Positions 15,001 to 30,000 of a DNA stretch of 64,000 bases are shown here, piece by piece (position 1 is the stretch's first letter; every line of letters starts with the position of its first letter). Source of the stretch: Athripsodes cinereus (Eukaryota > Arthropoda > Insecta > Trichoptera > Leptoceridae); contig OX388307.1 of NCBI GenBank assembly GCA_947579605.1, forward strand, positions 14,299,237 to 14,363,236, read 5' to 3'. The notes beneath the pieces are model-generated. The model ran no database searches and was not told the origin of the DNA. It worked only from the letters and a program-made list of their open reading frames with translations. A program made the position numbers and the translations under genes.

Positions 15001-18000
15001 GACTTACATAAACTTGATTGGCGTTATTATGGTAATACAAACATATCACGGAGTATTTTATTTAATCCTATATACGCAATATAGCTAATTAAAACATTAT
15101 TTATTACGAACCAATAGCATACATTAGGAACAGATTATTATATTTTGCATCCAAACGAAGAGATGGCTTCGAGTGTCAACCTGTAATTCTAGTTTGGCAG
15201 GTTACAAAATATTTAGCGATATCGTTATAAGATTTCCCGAAATATGTAATAATGATGAACGCATAATATTATATATTAGCGGCCGTTATAAAAGAAGCCT
15301 GAAATCGAATACCAGTATGGATAATAGAGTAGGTATCTAAGTGCTTAAAGAAATCATTACCAAATAATGTGCTAATCTAAACATACAATTTTCTATTGGT
15401 TTATCTATTAAGAAATATCTTATGTTATACTCGTATTTACAGAAAGTATCGTACATTGATGTGAGCATCACATGCAATCGATTATGTATTAACCACTAAA
15501 TATAAAACAGTTCAAGTAGGTACTTAGTTACGATGGATAAAATAAAATCTAAAATATAGTACCTACAGAGGACGGCCCACGAAATGTTTAGTACACAACA
15601 GGAGATTCGGATGAATGCTTCTCTGCAGTGAACTGTCATAAAACTACTTGTTACTTAAATTTTGATATTACTCCAATAACAATGGACATGAAAAATATTG
15701 AACGCATAACTTCTAATCGTATCAAAAAGGAAGAATGGCAGACAACAATTTCGTATACCCTCTTATCATTTTTTCAAAATCAAAACCATATATTACATTA
15801 CAATTTCCCGAAAACTATCACTCATTAAATACAGAAAGACAAGCATTAAATGAGATAATATGTATTAATAAAAATACACAATAGGTACCTATAAAAAAAA
15901 ACTGGTAATGTGAGGTACTGATATTAATCGTGAATAAGTATTTTACCTTTCAATAATCAGTCATAATAAAGGGAGATTGATGGTTATTAATAGTAAACAT
16001 TACCAAAGGATGCCACCTACCCTTGCATTTATTTTTATACTGAAACCCCCTGCATTTAAGCCATAAAGAATACCCCAAATATAATGCGAGTAAATATGTA
16101 ATATATAACATCAGACACTGGAAACATCAAGCCAGGCACGGAATGTCTGCGGGCAATATTTGAAAACGTTATTAAATTTACTTTGAACCTTCGAACGAAA
16201 TGACCGCGGTCGACAGCAAATTATCTGTAATGAAATGAAATTGACAGTGACAGTATATTATAAATATGAAAATGGAGAAAGATATTTCATTCGCAAAACT
16301 TCATTCGGTAGGACATTTAATATCTTATATTCAGCAATACCAAAGGCATATCACTAGATCACTAAAAAATTTTTACTGCACACAATCTTCAGGATCAACA
16401 GCTCATGGATGATGATGTTGTTTCCAACGTAATTAAAATTAATGTGTTTTGCACTGCAATGTTATATTCTTGATATACACCTAAATTTTTATTTGTTTAA
16501 TTATATTATTATGTCTTATCTATTATTTTGTAGTCTCTAAGCGAATTTATAATTCTTTGAGACAAATGAAGAAATTAAAAAAAAATATATATATATAATA
16601 TCACTGATCATAAGTAAGTTTATTTTACGGGAAATAAAACAATACGTTCTGCGTTTGTTCTTTGGTTCTGCTTATTGAGAAAACGGCAGTAACATAAATA
16701 ATACATCAGATTAGAAGTAGAATAAATAAATGACATTTCCGAATGATAATAATATCTTGATAGTACCTACAACAACAAAAAAACATGACAATAGCAATAT
16801 TCCTGAAAAGCATGACGTCAATCTGTAGTATAAGCTCTAAGTGCTGAATTCGTTACAGAAAATGACGTATTACAGCGGGTTCGGACATCTACAAAGGAAA
16901 CGAATAGGTCAGTTGAAATATAAAATTGTACTATAGCTACGACGTAGATAGAAATGGTGATATAAACGTGCATATAACTTTGTATAATAAAACTGACGGG
17001 TCAAAGTGCTACCAACAGATGTTACATAAACACAAAGATAGAAAACACGACTACTAGTAGGTACTTATCATATTATAAACACATTAAATTGGAGGTAACC
17101 AAACTGTTTACACACGTATTAATCGATAATTTATAGTTTTGCTCATCAACTGTAACCTCTGTACATGCCACCAAAGTGATATACTTCAACAACCAATTAA
17201 TATGTCTCCACTTAGAGCGCGAGACACAAATCAATGAGCCAGGTGATAAAACCTGCGTACCCATCTCTCGTATCGAATCATCGACGATACAAATCCTCCC
17301 ACAGCCTACACAGGATGACATCACATATTTTGATGACAAAAGTATTATTGATCTCATGCGTATTAATATTAGAGGCAATAAAAACATTGTGTTGTTTACA
17401 AATCCATCTCTAACTGTGGATTCATTAGTAGTTCATCTAAAGCTGTCTACGTGACCCTATATCCTGGGCGCGGCCAAAACCTGCGAGTCATAGGGAATTA
17501 AAATAAAATTACATAGGGGGTGCAGTCAGAGGAGTGGTGGTCGAGGGCAATAAACCCGCTATGAATATACACAAGAATAATATTGATAATAAAACTAATA
17601 ATGTAGGTACTTACCCTGCAGGATAGGCAACAACTTCCGAATTTGGAGCAGAGTCAAGAGCCGCATTACTGCTAACCGTCAGACCAAACACGCTCTCTAG
17701 TTTTATCTAAAACAAAAAAAAACACTATCATGAGAAAACACAAAAGTAAATTGCTTTCATACATATCAGTAAATTTGTGATCACAATGTTGCTTGGAAAA
17801 AATAAATTATATATAAAAATGGTAACACAAATTTACTACTTCACATCACATACCTATACGTTTGCGAAATATATCAATTGCGAGTAAATCAAGATGTGAA
17901 ATTCTCTACATTAAGTAAGGTTGAAACATAAGTTTATGATTATTCACACTTCAATACGAAGTGTCTGGCACCAGTCCATCGACTTGACATAAACTCTTGC

Positions 18001-21000
18001 AGCTATAAATTTACATTTGTCGCAAATTTTTATACCAACTTTATGTCCATCAGAACTACAATGTCACTGCAGTACAGCAATAAGTAATATGACCCAATTC
18101 GGGAATATAGGAGAGTGAGGTTGAGGATGGCTTAGCTAAAGATGCGCATTAATTTTGAGTGGATTATTCCGCAATATAACCCCGAGTCATACAAAGATGA
18201 CCTAGTTTCAACTGATGAACTATAAAACCTAAATAAAATACTACTACTACTATTATACCATCACGGCATATCCCACAAGTGGGGTAGCCAGTAGACCACC
18301 TGCATGTAAGAAACATGCAAACTGTCCTCTTCGTGCCAATATAAAATCAAGACATTCAATATAGGTATAATACATCAGACTTGTGCACTTTCATAATATA
18401 ATGAGAAAGAAAGTGTATTACAAGACAGATAAACATTTACGATTGGTATGGTTAACCAACTTTACATAGAATACAACAATTGTTTATTTATTTATTTATT
18501 TATTCATTCTTTACTGTACATTGATTAAAAAAAAATACATAAAAGGTATACATTCAAATTAAATACAATCAATATACAGAGGGCGAGTTTATCGCAAAGG
18601 CGCGATCCCCTCAACTAACCATTGTATTATGTTTTACCAAAGTAAATCAACTCCACAACACTCTTATCCTTCCATTGTGAATTGAATGGGTACCGACGCG
18701 ATAAGAGAATAGAAGAAAACCAGGTCAATACACGTACGGCAATAACAGGTACCCACACGGAATAGTTTAATGCATATAAGTACAAATATAATATATGCAG
18801 AATCCACCTGTAAACGAACTAATGTATGTAGTTGAATACATGCATGGAACTGTAATTAACAGAAGGCGATTTATAAAATTGATTCAAACTACCTATCGAA
18901 CATACAATTGGTTATCACGTAAATACTATTATTGACAACGTATAATGAATGGCATAAATATTGAATTATTATACGTAGGTCTTACACATTATAATGTTAA
19001 GAAACATAATACGTTAAATTCGTCAATATGAATCTCATCAACATATTCGATAAAAATACTATGTAATCAATGTGTCATTTTCGACCCACTAAACCAAAAA
19101 ATGGACAAGGAGAATACAACGAAGTTTAATACAAAATTGTTATTTCTCAGAGAGTGGGCGAACCCGTTCACTTAATCAAAGTAAATAAAAATTGAAATGA
19201 CATAATCCGACAAAACACAATCATTCAGATTTAATATCAACAATAATAGATAATTCCTACACATGTACCTAGGTATAAATAGTACCTCACTATGCATGTG
19301 ATCATGAAGTATAAAGATACAAATATAAATTTTCATTAAAGTTGCTTAATTTGTTGTGTCATTAAATATTAATATTAACGTAATAAATTCCAACATGTAC
19401 ATTTAAAGAATTTTATTTTTAATTAATCACATTCAAAAAAGGAGGTGCCATCCCTATTGGCTTAGTGAAGGACTTATTCGTCGCATCAATTCAACGGAAC
19501 ATAAAAATAGACGATATGAACCATAAATTCGTGTCGGCGCTTTGATTAGGGAAATTGACAAAATAATTTAATCTGAAAGATTATTATGGCTGATAGTGAA
19601 ACGTTTATGTGACAGATTGACAGAATTTAATTGTAGTTATTATTATTAATTATACAACAAGACAAATCTTGTTGGAATCATTACAGCTGAAAACCGATGC
19701 TATCCCAGAAGAATTGTTTATGTTATGAGTCAATTTACTGAAATAAAACAAAACGAATAGGTACTACAATGCATTCACAGATAAAACTATAATAATAACG
19801 TTGATATGAAAGGAAATCGTTTAATGAAGAATCATTGTTGTCAGTTATAAAAAGATGACAAAGAGTAAACAAGTCTAAATAATATCTTTCATTAAGTACC
19901 TGAAAACATGACGCGATCTAAATTTGTATTATAAATACTATAAAATTGTGGAAATGAAATGACTACGGTGCGCTAGCAGATTAATAATTAGAGTAGGTAA
20001 CTTAGCAATTGTTAGAAAATGTAGTAATTGTATTGAACAGCTGTGCTTCGGTTATATTGTCAATCTGTGAAAGGAATCAGATAAACAAATTATTTCCAGT
20101 GTAAGTCCACGACTTTCCTTTGTTTGAATGTTTAATATATGGACGTATTATACTCCGGTTGCAAATAGTTGTATTGAAAACTGACACAGAGACTAATAAT
20201 TCTCTCCATTTTTGGCTAAACAGTGAAAGTACTATATACCATGAACCCTTTAGCCTCCAGACTCTAGATCACAAACAGATGTGTTTATTGCAAATTACTC
20301 ACAATATAAATAAAATTGAAATAGCTAACTCGGAAAGTAAAAAGATGTTTCGAAATGAATTACAAAATTATACTCTCGAATATTTTCTACTGCCATAGTT
20401 CAAGACTTTCTATACATAACGTTTTATATAAATCTATTGCAAATTCTTCTACCAGTAAGTTTTAATAACGAACGCCGCGCCAACAGACAATTAACCTGGT
20501 TTAGGTAAGAATTTAAATTTCACAAAGAGATGAGGTTTCTTTTGTCGACAAAATGTAATTTTACGAAACATTTTGTACGAAGAGGAATATGAACAATGGA
20601 ATTTAAATTTAATGGTTCGTTTCTGGACTAGTTACTTCCCTTTCAAATTTTACGGAGCTTTTTCAGGAAGCCCTGAGTGACACCTATGTAATTATTAAGT
20701 TTAAACCTATGTATTTCATATTCCCTATTCTGAAAATATTAACTTTTAACAATAATTATGTATGAAATGACACAGAACTGTAAGTAATTTACGACATGAC
20801 AAAACTGATGCAAACGAGATCAATCTAAATTATATGGAATCATTTACAAAAAAATAATTTTTACAATCCTCATCTTTATTCAAATATTAAATTTAAAAAT
20901 AATCTGCATTCAGATCGAAGAATCCAGTTAAATTAAAAAAAAACTTAACAATGTTTATCAATGAAAGTCAAAACACAAAAACGTATATTTTTTTCTGGCA

Positions 21001-24000
21001 ATCCACCCGTAACGAGTGTTTTTTTTTTTTTTAAAAAGATATATCTGTGTTTTGTTATAAACCCAAATACAACCTTATACACCTTTCACACTAAGCTAAA
21101 AGCTTGTGCCGTGTCGCCATAAACAAAATGGTGAAGAATAAGGTAGGAAAAGCATAATACGAGTATGTAAAACAGTTAATTAACCACACTTAGCCCAAAT
21201 TACAAAGTCGTTGTAAAAAATATGTTAATGCAATGAACAAAAATAATATAATATTTAATTATACGCCGTCATGTGCTAGCAACACCAGTGGTCATTTACA
21301 ATGAGATCTTGGTTACTTCCCACTGCATCTCCTCGTATGGAACAAGCTTTATTATGATGCTCTTAACGATCTACTACATACTTTTCATTCTCCTAGACTC
21401 TAGAGAAACAGGTAAGTAAATACAGTAAACAAACAGATTACAATAATCATAAAAGTAAATGTGTAATAATAACAACATCACCTACATTATAATGAAATCC
21501 TTATTATAAATCAATATAACATTATACCTGCGTGATATATTATAGAAAACGATGAGTACTGTTAATACTAACATACTCGTACAGATTATCTAGTCTGGTG
21601 CGATGGAAGATATTTGAAAATATGAAGATACTAATTAAATACTAAACATTATTATCCAATCGTTGATTACTCTACAACAATATGTTTGACACTTTTTGGT
21701 ATATCATTAAGACAGCGAATCAGACAAATGCAGCGTGTATTTGTTTTTTGTTTTTAATTAATTTTACTTATGTTTTCCGCGATAAGACCTCGCTAATTGT
21801 TTTCATATACAAACTTAATGACAAGTAAGCCTATAAATAGAAATACACATTAGAACCAGTTTGAATGCGAATCCAATTGCCAATAATACCTACTTGATAG
21901 ATAATAATGATCTACTGGCAGAGTTGTGTATATTGCACATAGGTTCATGTGTATTATGCTATTGGGGTACGTATAAAACTTAGTACATACATATTGTATA
22001 CAAATTAATAGAATTTGTCTATAGGTAGCGCATTATGTATAATAATATGTCGTTACCTCAACACAGAACGGACATTCGGCTTAATTCACATAATAAAATA
22101 AAATGCGATTGCAATGTGTTACTTACACTACTTAATACAGCATTACACTGAGACACCATAATATGTATAATATTATGATAATTGACCTTGCGATTTTTTT
22201 ATATATATTATGTAGTATCCGTATACGTAAAAATAGTCAATTCTATTAGATCACATTACAATAATATCGGCTAACAATAAATACACCATAATATTCATTG
22301 TGTAGATAAATTGTACAAGATTTTAACAATAGGACCATTGTATAGTCAACAGCCAACGCTGACTACTTTGATATTCTGTGGAAAATTTGTTCGAATATAT
22401 AATTTAATAAAATAATTCATACCAACCATATAATTAATAAAGCAATGATTAATAATGGTCAGAAATAAAATGAGAAGAACTAACTATTTGTTGATTGTTT
22501 TGCTCTTTTAAATTCCGGGTGAGAGACATTGACCGATATTGTATAGAAACGCAGAACTAATTTTCTTAGAAAACATATTCTTTTTCATCTTCTTCTTCGC
22601 CCTCGCCTTTATCCCAATTGGGTCGGCGGTTATTTATAGATTTAGAAAAAATATTCTTAAACTATAAATAATAATATAATGCTGTTTTACTTTATAAAAT
22701 TAAGATGCTAATGGTCTCTTACCTAATTATAATTAAGTATTGCACATCCTATATAACTCACAAAGCCATAAAGGTCCCCCTACAATAATTATAAAAAAAT
22801 TACAACCCTTGCAATAATAACGTTTTTTACCAATTTTTCCTTAAGATTTCTACTCTTTACAATATAGGCTGATGCTGGAAGCGATTATTTTATATTTTGA
22901 GTAATAGTATTAACACTCCACACTTGTATTTTACTATCTGAATTTTACCCACAAGGGACCTTTATAAATTTCACAATGTACCCATCTAGGTAATGCCTCC
23001 TTCAATCACACAAAAACAGGCTTTGGGTATGATATTAAAATCTAAATGTTTGTTTCTCGGGATGCTAACAATTCGTTGTTCTAAAGGACGATGAAAGATA
23101 CTATGAGTAATTATCATATTTATGAATTCAATACATTTAAAGATTCACTTACTATTCTAATGCGTTCAACATGACAAATGATGTAAGTACGACCTGCAAA
23201 AATGTCTCGCCGTATATCAATATTTATTATTCCCACACGTCACAGTTACAAAAATATTCCTACAGATAAATATGATTTTATTTACATAATGTAACGCTGT
23301 AATTGAATAACAGGTAACGAAGTATGTAGGTAGGTATATATATTTTATCGATGATGGATGTCCTGACATCAAAATTATCGCAACTGTCGTGTGACAAGCA
23401 GCAAAGACAGTGTGATTATAATTATTCGCATTATTTATTAATCGTTACACAATTCAAGAGATGCTAATTACTCTGTATCATGAACACACAGCAATCATCT
23501 AACCAATCCTCAAGGTTAATTACGATGTTCCCAAGCAAAGGTAGTATTAATTAGGTTATACAATATTATGACTTATGTTTACATTACAGCAATTAAAGAA
23601 AATGACGTGATTTCGAATGTATTCATATTAGAAGAAAATATTTGTAAAACTGACATATCTATCTAATATTTAAGTTACAGTCTGAGAAAATAATAAAGAT
23701 AAAAACAACTGGTATGAGGCGTGGTGATGTGTATAAGAGGCTTTATATTGTGTTACCTGTCTGCTGCTATTAATGTGTCACATTGCCAAAAAATACACAG
23801 ATCATTATTAAACACGTAAGTAATATTTATTAGATTAGTCATAGTTACGCAGTTGATTTATATCGAAATAATACATAATTACATATAGTTTATGTAATTA
23901 TAGTCTCATACAGAACAAAACAATGTAGTGTTATTGACATCTAGTAAACTTGAAACAATCGAACGAATATTGTTATTATCATCGAGAGGCGGGCGGCATT

Positions 24001-27000
24001 TCCAAAGAAACGCCTACAATTCATTTACAGCATCATCTATTTAACTTCAAATATTCTAAGAACATCATTTTCGGCGGCACAATTTAAATAACACAGCTTC
24101 GTGTGAAATTCCAAACTTCTTATGTCTTTTTCTTGAGAAACACCTCAAAATAATGATACAAAAAATAACTAACATCAATACAACACATCAAGTCACTTAA
24201 ATAGATGGTCAAGTTCAAAATAATAAAACAATGTATATAGATAGGATTTTTTCCTTTTCCCCTTCCCCTCTCCTTTGCACAGATATCTGTCAATAAAGTT
24301 TTATTATTATTATTATTAATGTACGATAGCGAAATATTTGAGACTTTAATGACATGAGAATGACTAAAACTTTAATAAACGAAGAAAAGGTCTATCAAAT
24401 TAAATATGTAAAAAAATATATTAACGTTTGGGTAACGCTGACTTAACACATTGCTACATAAAGATGTATGATAATTGAATAAATACATAACAATTAACGT
24501 TTTAAGAGAAACATAAAATAGTAGATTTATGAGGCGATTACATAAGCGACTCCAATATAGTCAAACAATAATTGCCTGTAATAATAATACATTACCTACA
24601 TAAAATTATAGACTTTCAAAACTAATACCTGTTACAAAACAGGAGTTATAGAATTGCGCCAAGACAAGCTTCTAAGATATGAGTCAACAGTGAAATAACT
24701 ATATACCTTGTTTTATTAATAACTTATTAATATGAACTTCCACCAAGAACCGTCGGTCGATAAATTAAATTTTATAAGCTTCTACGCAACTAAAAAGAAA
24801 GCGAGCAATGACGTTATTTTAACGAACTTTGAAAAGAGTATACCTTTGATACGTCATCTAGCCAATACATAAAGCTATCGATTGCATGAAAATATTGATA
24901 AGACGTCACGCGTTTAATTTTACTCAAGTCTGTAAACAACATTGTATCAAAATATACGACTAGTTTACATTGAACATTTTTGTTTTATGCTCGTAGCAGG
25001 TACATATTGTGTATTTCATGAATTAAATAAAAAAGGGGCCACCTTACTTACTGTACTCGCATCATACAATACAACTTACAATTGACAATACAAAATAATA
25101 CATCGAACTGGTTTATCGCAGAGCATGTGATGACTGGCTTGTAAATGAACGACTGCTGCCACAGCTGGAATGCAACGCGAATACCTACATTTCAGGACAT
25201 TACTTACCAAATAAGGAAAAAACTACATACATATGTTAATGCGATATGACCCAACAGTACTTATTTGGATAAATAACCGAAACGGGAAGTAGCGAATACT
25301 GTGCAATATGTTTTAAATAGCGATAAGTGATCTAACATGTGTTTTGATTTATACGCAAGACCATGGTACAACACATATAAAGAAAACATTGAAAGGCAAT
25401 AATAATAATCAGGCAATCATTTACGTTCTATGAATTATAATACATGCAATTTACGTACCACTATAGTACTCATACATTTCACATTATTTGATAGTTTCTC
25501 TACACTCTAGTACGTATGTATAAAGAAAGACTAATGAGACTATCTACTTGTATAAAGCCTGCCAATGAATTTAAAAAAAACTTCCGTAGTTTTTCCAGTT
25601 TTCAGTAGGTAAAAACAAGCATCAAGTGTTAACGAGTGATAAAGCTAATTTTGAGTGTAAACTAATAAAACTACACAGGTAGTAGTAAGTGGTGTGTACA
25701 ATGATAATATTATTTGCATAATACATATGCTGATAATATGAAAACAGTGTGTGAGTGTAGTACGAAACATACTCACACGACAGGCAATATTTTGAATGCG
25801 AGTGAGGTCACGGTAATGATAACGCTGATTGCTAAGTAGGTATGTGTACCTCTTTAGTTTATTACACACAATATCACCGACTATTATCTCATCGCGAAAT
25901 TGTATATTGCGACTTTAGCTTTGTCTACGAGATGAAATAATAGTACCTAGATACAAAGTGACACATTAAAGAGAAACACATGAAAAACTTAGCACAGAAA
26001 GAAAACTAACTGACCATTATGAATGATTACAACATTATTACCTTCTCATACTTACATACATTTATATGAAACATTTATAAGAGGATCTTAAACAACAAAC
26101 TAGATATTTCAGTCACGTCGATATAACATCTTTCAATACCAAAAGTTTTTGTAAATAAATATAGGACAGATGATTTATGTATATTGAAATTAATTACCTC
26201 ATACGCTGGAGTGTTGAGACTATCTTTGATAGCCGGAGTGCTGTTCTTCGGAGCGATCAACATTTCGGCTTCTTCTTCATGTATCCTCAAGTAATCCACA
26301 CCACTCGATACAACATTTGACTTACAATACAATCACGTCTAAATACGAACATTAAAACTGCGCCACTAATGATTCATGTCAATGTGCCTCTCAACACTGC
26401 ACTAACTTTGTACGGCACACACAAAAAAACATTAGAAAATTTTAAAATATAAATAATACATATTTGTACTAAATAAATTGAATTCAGTGTTATAACTCTC
26501 CAAGCAGCTAAATCAACGTATATATTCAAGAGACCGCAAGCGACTACTAATGAGTGATTTACATAAGTGCAAGATCTAAGGGCCAAATCTCTAGAGCACT
26601 GTTTAATTGCTCAACAGTTAATCAAATAACACAGCGGATATGTCTGTTGGAATCGATCTGTTGGAACTTTGTAATAGATCAATAAGAACACAGATATTCA
26701 TTAGCATAATGGTAATATTTCGAAATGATGTGTACACTTATAAGTAGGTGTCTATAAAGTCAATCAGAACAAACAACACACATAGTGAATGTATTTTATG
26801 CTCTTCAGAATCATAATAATAATTAATAAACAATCCATCGAGTGTTATAAATCAGTCGAATGATTGATACTTAAAGATACACTTGGATTCACATTTGAAA
26901 TCTATAAACAACCAATCACTTTTTACTACCGTTGTTAGCATCGATAAATACAAATACTGCAATATCTTAAATAATAATCGGTGAAATTTAAAAACAACAC

Positions 27001-30000
27001 ATTTCAAACTTGTGATTGTATTCTACGAATTATTTCCTTAGAGGTAATATTAAATCTCGCTCCACCATCGAAACATCAGATGTTATCTAAAGAACAAATA
27101 TCCTGTTCAATAGCTAGTGAAGATTCACTATCAAACTCAAGAATACTTATGTAAATTATTTTCTTAATAAAAAAGTAAGACATATTTGTAAATATTTTAC
27201 TATGTGCAATTGTGCATGTTAAACAATTAAAAATATTTCATACATATTTAGTGCAAAATTAAAAGCACTGTAGAGTATAGAAGATAAAATTATAATTACA
27301 ACTGTATATTTGTGTTAATTAACTGGGCATGAACATTGTAAGACATCCATGTACTCCAACCCGCAGACAATAATTATTTACATTATTGAGTATACACTTA
27401 ATACAAAAAAAGACATAGGAAAACTCGTGTAGATAATAATAATTACACCGAATGTAAGACTCAAGCATCGTCAGCTTTCATAAAAAAAAATAAAGACACT
27501 TCAACGTACATCAGTTCTAATAGGTACAAAAATGATAAAATCATTACAAAGAAATGAGTTTCTTCAGCGTTGAAATAACATAGGTACTCATTTTGATTGA
27601 AAATGAAGTGTTCATCTCTACATAGTAGGTATACAATATTACTTATATTGAACTTAACAGCCCAGAAAATGATTCGATTGCGAAATAATTTCAGTCAGCT
27701 GTTCGCGCAGAATAAAATACACAATGTACCTACTGGGTAGAACAATTGAACAGACGAATAATGAAAACAAAATACTAGTAACAAGATGCTCAGAAAGATA
27801 TACTGAAGAACATCTGATGTCATTTTTATTCTATTGTTCTTATTGCACTGCACTAAAATTAACATACAATACCACCGAATATCTCGATCTTGGCTAAGGC
27901 TGTAGCTTCACCTAAATATGTTGCAAATAACTTGACACAGTAGTCCATGTGGGTGAAACAGAGGTTGTGAAAATTACGAGGAATGTGAAAATCAACTGTA
28001 CAAAGGCTCTAGTAAAACAATACTGTATCAATTATTTCTTATATCATCCACCTACTCCAACCAAGAGATTACGATAGATTTTAAACACTTGAGTTTAGAC
28101 ACATGCACAAGTCGATTAACCTGAACAATAAATCCGTTGGTCTCATAAACACTCCAAACAGCCTCAATAAAATTAACAGCTTACATTGTATATTTCCCTC
28201 GCGAACTCTACCAAAATAAAATGACCATAAACAAGTCAGACGGTAAGTTCTATTTCAGAAAATTCCCAACTGCGACATTTGTATGTCTCGAACTCGAACA
28301 ATATTACCATTGATTTAAACTCTGCGTTGAGTTCACATTATTAAATCGCACGTTCGCTTCCCACTGCGGAATATATCGACATCTATGTACGTTTATGATT
28401 TATAAAGTGTATTGGTACAATGTATTTGATAAGATTTACATTGGCAATATTGAAAGCCTTGTTATATTATTTTAAACATAAATGCCACGTGTTCTTATTT
28501 ATTGACATAAAGTTTGTGCTACATGACATGTTATTAAGGTATTATAAATGGCAAAGCAAACAAAAACCTTAATGTATTCACAATGATCTAATGAGATGGA
28601 ATTGCCGCGGTGGAAGGAATGTGTAGTTTTATACGTACTAAAGTTGTGCTACTGTCCAAAATTATACTCATTTCATTCAAAACGGAATAATCATATGAAT
28701 TAAGATAATACGTTCCATAATGAAAAGAATAACACAAACATATGTAAAATTAAGAATACTGTAAATCTATCCCATACACAAGTATAACTCTTTCAATGGG
28801 ATAGTAAACAATAGATTTTTAAGTGTATTTTAGTAAATGTGTAATATATATATATATGTATCTTTATGATATTTTTCAAATAAATAAAAAAAAATAAAAA
28901 ATTATTTTATTACATAAATTATAAAGGAACATGTGTGATCTGCTAAAAAGTAAATCGCCATTCTCCATTTGAGATATAAATAGATTCGTATTGACTATGT
29001 TCACAAAAAAAGATGATTTATTTACACCAAATTCATAAAAAAACGCAAGGCCAAAATAATAATGTACCTGTAGTTCATATTTTGTATTAACAAAAGATAG
29101 ATTTATAACATAATAATGAATGTAATAAAATTTTCCATAGGCTATTTAACGTCAATATTTCAATACAGCATGTGTTTAATTTTGGCAAAAGGTGGCCTGG
29201 ATCTCCTATATATTATTGATATTAAATGTTAACCTACGCAGTCGTTAATATTCTAGTGTAGGCGCATATATTAAGAGGGATATTTGAAAACTTTCTAGCC
29301 TTATTGACTTCGGGTAACTATAGAACAAAAAATAAGGCGACAAGAAGATAGCCTTGATATATGTAAACCATACAAATTTCAAATCATTTTGACCATTACA
29401 TTGTAATTCTCTTCCAAAGTTGTCTGCTGACATTATCTGCCAACAATGGAGAATGTTAGTCAATGTTGGTTTTCTTTGATTATTTATTGTTTATTATGTT
29501 TGATTTGTCTACATTTTACCCTTGTAAGAGGAGCATCGAAAACGTAAGTGTAGCATAAGATTCCCACGAGGCGGTTTTGGCCAACCAACTCTTCAGGCTA
29601 CCCATGAGTGCCCACCTGTGAGGACAAAAGTTTTGCTTAGAAAATCAGATAAATAAAAGTCACCCGACTTCTGAGATATCAGAGTATGGGAGGGAGTCCT
29701 CAATGTAAATAATGGAGATAATTGATTGAGTACTATGTAGTGATAAAATCCCTTCATTTGAAAAGGTAAAAGATTCACGAAACAAAAAATGAGTAAGGCC
29801 CTATGTGAAGTATCTTCTTTATTTACAATGATCAAACGTTGAATGGCCGAGTACCAACATGTTCATAATGAGCACTTTAGATGAGGAACATTCCAGGTGC
29901 CTAAAAATCGCCACACTTGATGAATGGTCAATTTACTGCATCAAGCTATGAAGGAAGGTCGTCGACTGACTGTTAAGGACATTACCGAAACTTGTAAAAT

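Larger units (their letters stand above)
8754..17614 (-). other. Wdr62 intron 2 (8.9 kb)
   Basis: AT-rich sequence between exons 3 and 2. Apart from the RTE fragment at 13157-13615, the tandem repeat beside it, the hairpin at 14464-14520 and an open patch near 17.1-17.45 kb, I see no gene. The short open frames at 9983-10266, 10843, 11946, 13824-14216 and 15628 have no recognisable product or coding-like composition. Confidence 0.85.
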
